From NCBI GenBank assembly GCA_032191485.1, contig JAVDOI010000004.1, positions 20,240,443 to 20,304,442 of the forward strand: a stretch of 64,000 nucleotides of DNA, read 5' to 3'. This document shows, piece by piece, positions 46,545 to 58,500 of the stretch; positions within the stretch are counted from its first letter, which is position 1, and every line of letters begins with the position of its first letter. Below the pieces are notes generated by a model. It was not told the origin of the DNA. It searched no databases and worked only from the letters and a program-made list of their open reading frames with translations. The DNA is from Leptoclinus maculatus (Eukaryota; Chordata; Actinopteri; Perciformes; Stichaeidae). The position numbers and the translations under genes are program-made.

Positions 46545-49500
46545 CTAAGGAAAGACAGAAAGGTTCACGTGAAAATGATGAAAAGTGTTCTGTCGGGGAA
46601 TAAAGTGCCCACAAAAGAGGCATGGTTTACAGTCACGGTACATCAATCTTTTGAATAAACACAGTGGTTTGCCAGCTAGTCCTTACCAAACTTATAGCAC
46701 CACCTTTACTGCAAGGACACATGAATGAATCTTTCTTTCTCTCTTTCTGGTCACTGGCACTAAGGCTGATCTGAATGCCTACGAAGTTATTTTTATCTCT
46801 CAGGCTCACTGACAACAACCAAACCCACACAAAACAGTTGCACGACACAGATATTTTATCAAGAGATTTATTCAAGTGGTTAAAAAAAAAAATGTAGGAT
46901 GGCTGGAACATGTAGGTGCAGAAAAGTCAGGAATAATGGACAGCTCTGTCGATGTAAAACACAACCACTTTCTTGTGTTGTTGATTAAAAAGAGTGTCTT
47001 TCTGAACCGGAACTCATCCCTCTGCAAGGTCTGGAACTTGTACATCGATGGTGAAATGTCTCACTCATATGTATGTTCGGGCTATTACACATTTAGAAAA
47101 GTGAGGGTCAACTCTGTTTCAGTCCACGTTTGCTGGCCAAAAACAGACTGGTCCAAGAGCGTCAGACCGTGCCTGAGTGCCAGACGCTTGTGCCAACTCA
47201 GCACCCTGTTCTGCCAACACACCAACTCTTAAGTAGCTAAATGACACACAGAGTTTCACTCAAACGGCATTTGTATGCACAGTAGTTACTTGTGTTCACA
47301 AAAGTCAGACCTTTTGCGGGATTTATTATTATTATTATTATTATTATCTTATTTTAAAGTTTACACTGGTGAGAAAAGTTTTAGTTTAGTGTCATAGATG
47401 GCATGCAATACAAGTGTAATAAAGGATCACTATTTTTGGCACACTTGAATAGCATATGAGCCAGCAACAGTCCTTTTGTATTTGTGGGTTGCATGGTAAA
47501 TTAGATCTAGGTTACAATATATGGGAGTTTTCTAGAGTGGGACCTGTTGTTCAAAGTATACTTGTCAGAAGTAAAGTTGTGAGAAAAACAGTGCGTAAGA
47601 TTCACACTAAATGTTTGCGTATGTATGCGTAAAAGTATTCTGATTTATAAAACCTTGCGTACAAGGTATTCATTAATTAATGTTGGCGTTAGTTGCCTTA
47701 AAAGACATGGCGATAGAAGACAGACCGAGCTGTTGCAGGGCAGTCTATTTAAAAATCCCGTTAATAAAATCAGCTGCAGGTTCTGTTGATGCAGATAAAC
47801 GCATGTGGGAAAGAATTGTGTGGAATAATTATAATTCTTATTGTCAAGGGTACCTCTCTCCTCTGTGCAGCTTGATCAAATCTAGTGGGAGCAGCAGATT
47901 CTCTGAGTCACCCTTTGATATCATAGCTGACCTATATTCAGCAGCTGTAGCTTGTCCACATAGTTTTATACAATCTGTTGGTTTGGTAGCTACTAGCTAG
48001 GGACTTGTGGCCTCTGTGGAGCATTTATCATCTTTAAGACATACAGTGGGTCTACGTGCCCAGAGACACATTCAGGGTGAGTAAGTCAGTATGGGAACAT
48101 TTAGACTTTTCCATTCTGCTCCACTTTCTTATGTCAGAACAGCAGAATACTGCATTGGCTTTTAAGTGGCATGGTGGCCGTAATATAAGACTGACAGCAT
48201 AGCGGTTATTGAGACATGACAGACAGTAAAGCTAGAGTTAACAGAAGTATATGAAACAGGTTTTTGTTAAGAGATAATTTACACATATACACAATTTACT
48301 TTTGTTAATTATTATATATTTGTACTTATATATAATTTTTACAAACAATACTGCAGCTAGGCTTTTAATAAACCTGATCATTAACATTTTAATACCTCCA
48401 CCTGGAGGATCATGCAATCGGTTGCGTGCATGCGTATGTCTGTGAGTGAGTGTGCACCTCTGTGTCTGTCCACGATTAATCTCCCATTCTCCTGCGGAAA
48501 ACTGCATAATATTTTGGATGGCCTCTCCCGGATTCGGTGACTCCCACTTTCTCAAAACACCTTTTATTGCCTGTTTTATGCTGCCATTGACTGCCTGCTG
48601 ACTCCTCACTCACTACTCTGATAACACAGCCGAGTGCATCGCCAAACCCCAGCTGCTACTCTGCGCCCAGAGAAACAGTGGGGTAAAATAGTTTGCATAC
48701 TTTTATTGTTTTGACGATGTGTTTGGCTAACAGCTAACAGAACTTCCAGTACACACATTCCTGAGTACCTCGCCGAGCTTCTAGCTGGCCTACAAGTACG
48801 TTAGCATTAACGTGCAGCTTGATTGGTCAGTGGGCTAGCTTGACTGCTGTGAAACTAGCTAGCAGAACTTTTTAGTAGTAAGAGTTAAAATTTAAAGATA
48901 TGCAAGAGGTTTTTACATGACATTAGTTGCGTTTTGGCATGTTTGGCGGTGACAATCCCAATATCTGCTGCCTCTGTCAAGCAGACATTTTCAGCCCTCA
49001 AACGCATTAAAACGTATTCAAGAAATACAACTGGGGAGTGTCATCACTGGCGTCCATGAATCAAGAAGGACCTCTTGCTGGAACTGAACCGCACCATTGT
49101 ACTGTACAACCGTTGTATTGAACTCTTTGTAGGAGGATGGACTTTGTCTTTAAATAGTAAACAGCAGCTTTGGTAAGTGAACTTCTATCGTGTCGTTTTT
49201 ATGATATGGTTAATATTGTTCCCTCTGATGTGAATAACATTTGAATGGCCGGTGCCCTTGAGTGTGTGGTGGAATGCGTGTTTTAGCGCCACAGTTTTGC
49301 TTGAATGTGCAGAGGCCTGTTGAATCGTGTTATTTGGGTTTTATGTTATTCTACCTGCTTTGTTGTCGTATAAATATATGTGACTGGTTCTTGTGAGTTT
49401 GTTCTTGTTATTATGTTATTTACATTGATTTTGACTATATGCATTGCTCGTTAATGACGCAGCATCCCGTCATGCTGGCGTCATAATGAGGTAATTATGA

Positions 49501-52500
49501 GGTGGTTCAACTGTAGTAGGACAGCACTGAAGGCCCAGGTATAAAATACACAGCCCGCCACTGCAGTATAAGGATCATCTAAAATTTAATTATTAACTTG
49601 CACATTAGTCAAATTTTTCAGATGTAGTTTCTCATTCAGCCTTTGAAAAGTGGTGAGATTTGAAGGGCAAGTACAAAATGCAGCTATGTTCTCTGTCACA
49701 ATGACCTCAGTTTTTCTGTTCCTTTGTACCAGTACACTTAAACAAGACTAGAAGGGGGTCAGGTTCTGAGGTACACAAATGGGAATGAGTGGGATGCATC
49801 ACACAACTGTACACAAAGCAAAAATAGTGTGACTTGCTTCTGGCTAATGTCTCTCATTGTGTGTGTTTGTGGTTTTGGCTATGACACTTATGTGAGTGGG
49901 TCTTGTCTCTTGGGCTTTTAAAACACTACAAATGCAGCTGCTGGGAAAATACATTCTTTTTAATAATTAGCTTTTTCTGTGGCGAGATGTGTTCTGAATG
50001 CGGCTGGTGGGAGGATGCATTCACCAGCATAATGCTCTGTCCATTAGCACCTTAACAGTGTGCTAATGGACAGAGCATTAGCACACTGTGCTGAGAGACC
50101 TCTCCACTAAACACAGGAAAAAACTTCAGGTGAGGGGATTGTACACAACACTTTGCTAATACCAAGTTTGAAAATTAAAATATTACAAAGTCCATTACTC
50201 ATTGGCTAATGGTTTACAAGCCAGCTCACTGGGCTCACTTGGGTTTTTTCAAATGTTCACTCTGGCAGCATCATCTTCTAAAGAAAACACTTAATATATC
50301 GACAGCATAACCATGCTGGTGTGTTTTGGGCTGCAGTGCATCATGGGACTTTCCAGCTAAATCTCCCATTGCTCTGAATAAAAGACAACCCTGATTATAA
50401 ATTTAAAAAATGAACTACTTCCATTAAAGCAGAACGTAAATCCCACATTGGTAAGCTTGTCTCTCAGTCATATATTCGCTCCAGTGAGGCTCTTAAAAGC
50501 AGTCTAAATTATATTCTTTGGCTGTTACGCACTTTTGAGCTTCCCATCATGAAATTATGTTTCATCAAGGATGACTTACATAATACAGCCCCCACTTTTT
50601 TTTTTTAAATAAAAAAATCAAAGCATGTTATACTGTATCAATCAACAACCCAATCAATACTACACTTTTTATTTTGCATGGAACACTTGGCTTTGTATCC
50701 AGAAATTGCACCCGACATTACCGGTCACCACACTACATCACTACTGACTGGGTGGATAACAATATCCATGACAGTCTCAGTTACTTTTTAAATTTCCTTT
50801 TAAAAAACAAGAGATGAAAAAGCTATTGCTGGTCCTGGAATGTGCTTCAAAACTCTGAACTAAAATATGCTGGTAGAACGAGTTGTTGTCCTTCATCACA
50901 ATGCACATGGTCATACACACCAATAGTGGTCTGAAAAGACAGAGAACCAGTTGTGACAGTTAGTGTGAAAGTTTTGTTAGCATCCCTTTATTTTGAAACA
51001 GTGAGGCTGTGCATGCTAAGATGCACGATCTCCTGCTATGTTGCTGTGTGTTTTTAAATGAGTGTGTCCGGGGCCACAGGAACAACAGCGGCAGGGGATT
51101 CCCAGGGTTAGTAACCCATTGAGCCAGTGCAGTGGCAGGGCAGAGATACAGATCTGTTTACAGACGCTGGTGCCAACTGGAGTCTGGCAGGAAAACAACA
51201 TTTCACTTCTAAAACTACTTACGCAGAAACCTGACATCACCAACATTTAAAGTACGCAGACTACGCTTTGTCTTACATGCACACACAAAATACTAATTTC
51301 CGCTGATGACATATTTACCAACCTTTTACATCATGACTACCATGTTAAGGAAAACCAAATCAGGAAAAAAGACACGATATAATAGTGTACATTAGGGGTT
51401 TCATGATCATGTTTTTTGGCCCCAATCCAAATTCCTCTAATGTTAGGTATTTGCTACGGCCATACTTCTAGGTTTAACTGGAAGAATGCTGGAAACTGAC
51501 ATGACACAATCCGCTAGAGAGAAGTAGTAACACTCTCTTGAGTATCTGTAACTAAAGAAACACAGTGCACAGCTGCGGTTGTCCAGTGGTGTTTCAGAGT
51601 GGAGGTTCTTCCCACACTGAGCTGCGAACACAGGCAGCAGAGAGAATACTGCCTGTCATTTTAACTGGTCAACAGTCAGTCTTGGCTAAACGCGAAGGGC
51701 TGCTACCTGAATGTTTTCAACACTGCTTCTAATACGTGTGTTTTTATGCCATTCTTGTGTATTATTTTGCCAATCCAGGTGTCAGAACTCAGAGTTGCAC
51801 AGACACGCACAAATATATTCACATCCTCTTACTGATATACTGTAGTGAAATGCTGCCCGGCTTTCATAAAGGAGAGCAGCGCAGTAAAGGATGGGATTTT
51901 GTAGCTTTATTGTAGCCGAAAATATGCCCGAGTACCGATCTTCAGGATCAGCTTGGGACATCTCTATATATTACATACATAACATTGAGGACAAAGTTTT
52001 TTAGGACTTTATGCATTATGAATAGCAGACTATTATAGCAACACTTCTGCATGTGGTTGTTTTAAGGGCTTCCACTAACATTTACTGTCACACATTCAGT
52101 AAATTCAGTCTAGGAATTCTTTCAAATATTGCATTACAACCTTTAATTGGGAAATGACTGAAATGGCTGGTAACACTGCTGAGGTTCTTGTGAATCTGAG
52201 CCTGTATGAGAGACTTCTTTCTCACTTAGAAGCTGTGAGAGAAAATAACTGTGAATGTGCATATGAGGCCCATTAAAACCACAATCCATCTGGGGTTAAC
52301 AACAGTGAGTGAGATTAGTACGGTGGCTCTTAAACCATTAGTGGGAAAGAGATAAAAACGATATTGCTAATGGGGCTGCTCTTACCAATTGTATGCATAA
52401 ATATAGCATATCAGCATTGCAAAATAAACTTTGCTTTTGATGATCTTTCCAGTTAGATGATCTTTCCAGCTTTTTAAGCAAGATTAGGCATGAACCAACT

Positions 52501-55500
52501 CATAGAAAAGAGACACTGAGATCTGACCAAGCATTCAATTATTGGTACGAGACAGTTTTTGATTGTCCATTCTTTGGACACATTTCAGTCTCTACTCACA
52601 AAGCGTTGCGTCTTGATACTCAGCCCTAGTCACAACTGCACTAGGACATGTGTAGTTTGAATGAATTAAATTAATGTATAACAGCCAAATGTTGGACTTC
52701 AGGGAAAATTATCTATTTAATTTCTCCCTGTGTTAGACCAGGGTTCCATATGTTCAAAACTTAACTTGTTTCTATAGACCTTTGGTTAAACACATTTTTA
52801 ATCACAAAGTATTTTGTGTGACACTGACAAATTTGCATCATTAACATGTGACGTGTTGTGCCACACTGCCTACCTGTAGACTGGCTGCATCTCTCTGGCG
52901 ATACCTATAACGGCTCCTGGAGGAAACTGGTCAAATTCCTGGAAAAGGTCCCTGATGTTGGTCCGGTATTTCAGGTCCAGGTCTAGCTGCACTATGCGCG
53001 TGAGGCCTGAGAGAAGAGCACAACACGTTGATGATAGGGCAGCATCAAACTGAAAAAAAACATCCAAGATCATTCTAAACATGTGTAAACTGATTGCCGT
53101 TTGATTGCTCGCTCTATGTGAGTGAATGATGAATGATAATTCATTTTTAACCAAGTTCGATTAGTGACAAAAACGAGTTCTCCTTTTTTTTAAATTATCC
53201 CAGGAAATCTGCTTCTGAGTCAACTCTGCACGTAGGTTGAATTTCATCCAGCGACAGACTAACCACCCCTTCCAGGAATACACGTGAGAGGCATTAAGAG
53301 CAGTCTGAACTCGACTGTTGACAAGCTTAACACAATTAAATGGTTGCTCAGCAGTGGTGTTGTTGTTGTTCACTTTTGCTTTCTGTAATGTTACTATTGA
53401 CCATAACAAAGGAAATTGCATGAAAATGTCTATAAATTATGGGGAGAAATGTCAAGAAAAAAAAACACTCGGCAGCTGTGAGTGAACATACAGTAGATTA
53501 TTAACGCAGTTGCTTGTGGATGAAATGGCAACAGCAGTATCCAGGATATTCAGGCCCTCATCTGTTCATTGTTTCAGCTTCCTATGTTTTGCTGGTAGGC
53601 ATGGTGACAAAAGGTTGGGAAATACTCAGGAATGGTGTGCCAGGGGAACAACATGATTATTGAACTGATGAAAACAATTGTCAGCTTTAGACAAACTGTC
53701 AAATACAAAAAAAAAAACATTTATTGGCAGAAGGCTAGTTCAACAACTGCATAATTGGTACAGCTGGTGGTAAAGGACTTAAGAGATGAGAGAACTTAAA
53801 AATAATGACCTGCATGGGTTGTCTGCATCATGGGCCTTCAGAGCTCAATTCAACATGATTTCAGGTCTGTTTCAGTTCTTCAAAGCCTTGTTGAGATCAA
53901 GCAAGCAAGTAAGTGTAGAATTTGTAAGCGAATTATAATTCCAAATGCACAAAATGTGTACTATACGATACGGAGGGGGAGATACGTTACATTCTTACAT
54001 CCAGTACTTGATGTTCATGGCAGCGTGTGAGCTGCACAGTTGCTCGACTGATCTTGAAGCTTATGTCCCATCTTTATGTTGTACTGTTTATCTACTACGG
54101 TTTTGCAATGTACACCAGTGTTGCTTAAAAGTCATTATAAATCAGCACAGCAATTATGTCTGGTTTCTATAATTTTGTGTCTGGCAAAAAATGTTTGTTT
54201 TCAACTGAAGACTTACTAGTCAACATTTTCAGCAAATTAATATGAGGGTTAAAGTATAAAAATGTTTATTAGCAGTTTAAACACCCCAATTATCCATCCC
54301 GGTCTTCTATTGGGGTAAAAATAAAAAAGGTGTCCAATGCAGGACAGTACTCACAGGGCCAAACATCACAGACAAACAACCTCATTTTAGAAAATAAAAA
54401 AAGAGCAACTTCGGCCTTAACAAAGCCAGCTGAAATGCAAAACAATGAATGGTATAAATGTAACTATGAGGACTATCACGTTTGCTGCAAAGATATTCGA
54501 GTGGCGGATTCTGTTGAAACAAGTGGTGGAAAAAGAAGACTCAGCAGTGCGGCGGCGACCTGTTTTCTGTGCTCTCCAAACAAGGAAGTTGCCATCACAA
54601 TGCCTTCATGTACTGTGGCAACAGAGAGGGGCTTGGACGGGTAATCTCTGAGTGGTCACCGCTGTTTGTTTGTACTAACGGGGCTTAACTAGTGGCAAAA
54701 TAACAGGAAGAGGGCCTTGAGTTGTTCCAACACTGTGGTGTGGTGGGTTTGATGTTACATCAGTGACTCAACACACAGTCCTGTGAAGGTGAAAGTATGG
54801 CAGTGTTTGATCACCGCATATTAATGATTTCAGTAAAAAGGAGATTTAGTGTAGTACAAGACTCCGGTGTTTGCTGTACTTCCTCACATCATACATTTTG
54901 TATTTTCACCACTACCATAAAGCCATCACTCTCTTCCATAGATGCCCAATTTATTTGTTTTAGGCTAAAATGGCCCGTACGATTACTAAAGTGCTGTTGC
55001 ACTGATGCGCACAGTGAAAAAAAATCCAGTGTTTAAAAGCAGCATATGTTCATTGCAAAACCATTTCTTGCTAAGCAGAAGCATAAAAGGAAAATTATAA
55101 TCTGTGCGAGACAGATTCCGCAGTTGCTGTCAATTAGTGTATAAGTATTTCAGGCTCGACAGCTTTCCTCGTTTATAGAAAGCTGCGTATGAGACGAGAG
55201 AGAGTGACAAAGAAAAGAAGACAGTAGGTGCATTTCTCTTATTTGGATCTTTTTCTTATCCCACTTGTATCGCTTTCTCTTCCTTCAATTCCTCTGTGCA
55301 GCAAGTAAGGGGGAGAGGAAGCAACAGGTAGCTACACAGATGAGCGTCTTCTGTCGTGCTGTCGGTCACTGTTTGATTGGTGCACAATTGCTCTGTACTA
55401 TATTGTTTACCTAAAGTTTTAAAGCCTAATATTAGGCTGTAGAGTTTACAAGATGATCAACACACACGTACAACAACCTCAATGAAGCCAGTGTTCCCAT

Positions 55501-58500
55501 AAATCAAAAATTAATTACATTTTTAACTGTATTTCAATTCCTCACGCAACAATATTTTAGAGGTGACAACTTTGCTATCAACATTTTATATATATATTAT
55601 ATTATATATAGACATGTGAGAAGTCATAGTCCTTTTGACTTGTTGACTATTTGGAGGTAAAACTAAAGACAGTTATAGCCCTTTGTTTTCATTTTGGGCA
55701 ATTTTCACTAAACAATTGTGTTTTTTCCAGTGGAGTCGGTTGTTTAAACTGACTTTCACCTGGATTCACTCTTTGTTCTTCCCAGCAGCATTTAGAAAAC
55801 CCAGATATCCTTAACGATGATAGATCTCTGCAGATTTCTAGATCTTGTGAGGATGAACTCAGACGAACCAAAAGGATAAGTAGAAATAGCGAGGGTTAAA
55901 ACAAATCTTGGCTGTCGTGTTGGAGCTATAAAGTTATTGCAGGAATAATGTTGTTAGTGTGGCTTCGAGCTTGCCTGAGGCTCTGGTCAGACCAGAGTTA
56001 ACCTCAACTCAGCCACAGCACCAAAACAACAGAGACACTGTTATCTAACGTCACATTTTTTTCAGGAAGAAAGTAGGTCAACCTCATTAAGCCCCCATGT
56101 TAGTCTGATGTGAGCACTTACTATTTGTAAGGGTCATTGTTGTCTGCCTTTTTCAAAAGGAGGAGATCACCTGAAATTGATTTTCACCATCATTGAATAT
56201 GCAAACGTTGCAACAAAAAACTGTCTACTGCTGTTTGCAGTCCTCTAGTCACAAGCACTCGTTAGAAAATGCTTCTAGGAATATAAAGAGAACACAAAAA
56301 GACAAATATGCTACAGATCATGATCAACATTAAATAAAAATAAAAAATCCTTTAAATCCCCTTTGTCATTTTTAAGTAGAATTGTTAGTTATTCGTATTT
56401 TCTATCTAATTTCCAACTTTTTTTTGCCCCAAAATGATAAACATAATAACATATACCGGTATATTTTAAATGACAGGAGTAGACAATACTAGCTTTGCTG
56501 GACTGCAATCCAAATTTTAATTTTTCCCAATATGATGCCTTTGCTTTAGCTAAACAATGAATATATGCCGTCTAGTCTTGTTGACCATTAAGTAAAACCA
56601 TGCCTTTTTAATATATTGCTGTCTGTGTGTTCATAATTCACAAACCAGTAAACAGATCTGCTGCAGAATACACAATTTCAGCCCCGGAGCAATCTACTCC
56701 AACAACCAACTCATGTTCAACCCTTGCTGTCATTTTATATCAATAAATGCATGTTGAAGAGTTATTATCTCTGTGTTATCAGCTCTGGAGAAACAGGAAG
56801 GGAGGTCTGATTATAGCAGGTATGTCTTCTAAAGTCAGACTTCAGTGTTTGCAGAAGGAAGTAGACTGTGTTTTGGAACTGATAGAAATGATTGAAATAT
56901 TTTGATCACAAAAGCAAGTCCGTTTTTGGTGCTTCATCTTGGAATTTCACGAGGCCCTGATGGGAGGTGAAACAGTCAAGGGGCAAATAAAGATAGAACC
57001 TTAAAACTATTGCAAACATGTTTGACATCCATCTGCTGTGTAATTTTAGGCTTGCGTGACAACAAATAGTTGAGCTACTACCTCGCTTTCAGGTACCATC
57101 TTTCTTACTTCATGGCCCTGTCACACTATTGCGTATCGTACTAGCGTATGAAAAATATCACTCATACGCTGGTATACGGTGACATACGCTAGGGGTACGT
57201 TAGGCATAGGTTGTATACGTTTCAAGCACGGTCACATACGGTGGCATACGCTGGCATACGGCGAGGCAGAAAAGTTTTTGTTAAGCATGCTTAAAAATGT
57301 TGTGCGTGTGGTACGCTAAGCATACGCTCGGCATACGCTGAATACGCAAGAGTTACGTCAGAGGTACGTTACTCATAGGTGGAGTACGCTGGTCATACGC
57401 TGACATACGCTGGCATGAAGGTGTACCGTACAGCCAGCGCATTGACAGCGCATGAGTCACGTACTTCTAACGTATGTCTGACGTATCTGCAACGTATATA
57501 GACATCTTGGCGTATACCTGACGAATGAGTAACGTATTTAACTTAAAACTAGCGCTTGATTGACATATGGCCAGCGTATGGCAAGCGTACTGCCAGCGGT
57601 TTGAGAAAGTGTATATATAGGCTCCCATTTTGAGCTCTTCTTCAGTTCTTCGTGGACCTACAACGAGAGTGGATGGAGGTAGCTCTTCTCCAACACGTAT
57701 GCGCAGTTCGTACGCTGGTCATACGCTGCCCATACGCTGGTCTTACGCTGGCCATTCACTGTCCATACGCTGGTGATACGCTACTCATAGGTGCAATACG
57801 GTAAGTATACGAAACATTCTGTATTTTCAAGGGGTTTTTGTGCGTATGAAAGTTTTTGGGGGAATTTGCATACGCAACTCATACGTTTTTCTCATACGCA
57901 ATAGTGTGACAGGGCCCTTAGCAAAGCGTTTCACACATCAGCAGCGCCACTCCACCTGAGGTGGAAAATAGAAGTCAAGGTTTTAGGAGAGACTCAAGTC
58001 CCGGCATGTTGAGACCTCTACAGGGGAAACAAAACATGGAACACCTCTCCACCAACAAAAACAGTGTTTCTTAGGAACCTTATCACAAATGACAACATGT
58101 TTCCATTGTGCAATTATATTCCTCATCCTCCAAGGACAGATGGTGTGAAAATAGAGTCCTCCTTTTTAAAGCCATTTGTCTACTGACTCAACTGCTTTAA
58201 CACTGTCATATACACAGGATATCACAGATATATTGTGCTATATTATTGACAGCTGTTTTGCAATATCTAATAGCTTTTTAGCTTATCCTATAAAAATATT
58301 GTTGAGTACCAAATAGACTCCATAGGTCTAATAAAAACGACATACAGACCACAAAAATATCTTACCTCCCATTTATATTGAACAAACACTTTACTCTTCA
58401 GGCTGTATAACTGGTCAAAGTGATGACAATTTCCTCAACCTCTTCCCTCTCTTTTAACGACCAAATTAAACTCAGAACGTCGCCCACTTCACAAGTTAGA

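Larger units (their letters stand above)
46545..52873 (-). other. xxylt1: xxylt1 intron, 6.3 kb
   Basis: The intron runs from donor GTAGGC to acceptor CCTTAG. It holds an ATT microsatellite (47322-47347), a hAT transposase relic with one terminus (48919-49563) and a nested palindrome (50030-50089). I see nothing else supportable. Confidence 0.8.
57114..57916 (+). mobile_element. non-autonomous DNA transposon, ATACGCT-motif type
   Basis: The element is 803 bp within an xxylt1 intron. The ends GGCCCTGTCACACTATTGCG... and its inverse form a perfect 23-bp terminal inverted repeat. Inside are about ten exact CATACGCT copies and many variants (TACGCTGG, CATACGG, CATAGGTG), with inverted forms (CCAGCGTATGG, AACGTAT) between 57430 and 57600. 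The centre has a TATA box, a start codon and a splice-donor-like site, all on the plus strand, antisense to xxylt1. I could not find a convincing target-site duplication: flanks are ...CTTACTTCAT and CTTAGCAAAG. No transposase is present and the superfamily is not assigned. Confidence 0.8.

Noticed and set aside
47680..48000. 106-codon plus-strand frame with good length
   Set aside because: I recognise no domain, and nothing nearby suggests an exon; it lies in an xxylt1 intron in antisense.
50030..50089. microRNA precursor
   Set aside because: The stem is only 21 bp with a 9-base loop, too short for a usual precursor, and is perfectly paired like a recent palindrome.
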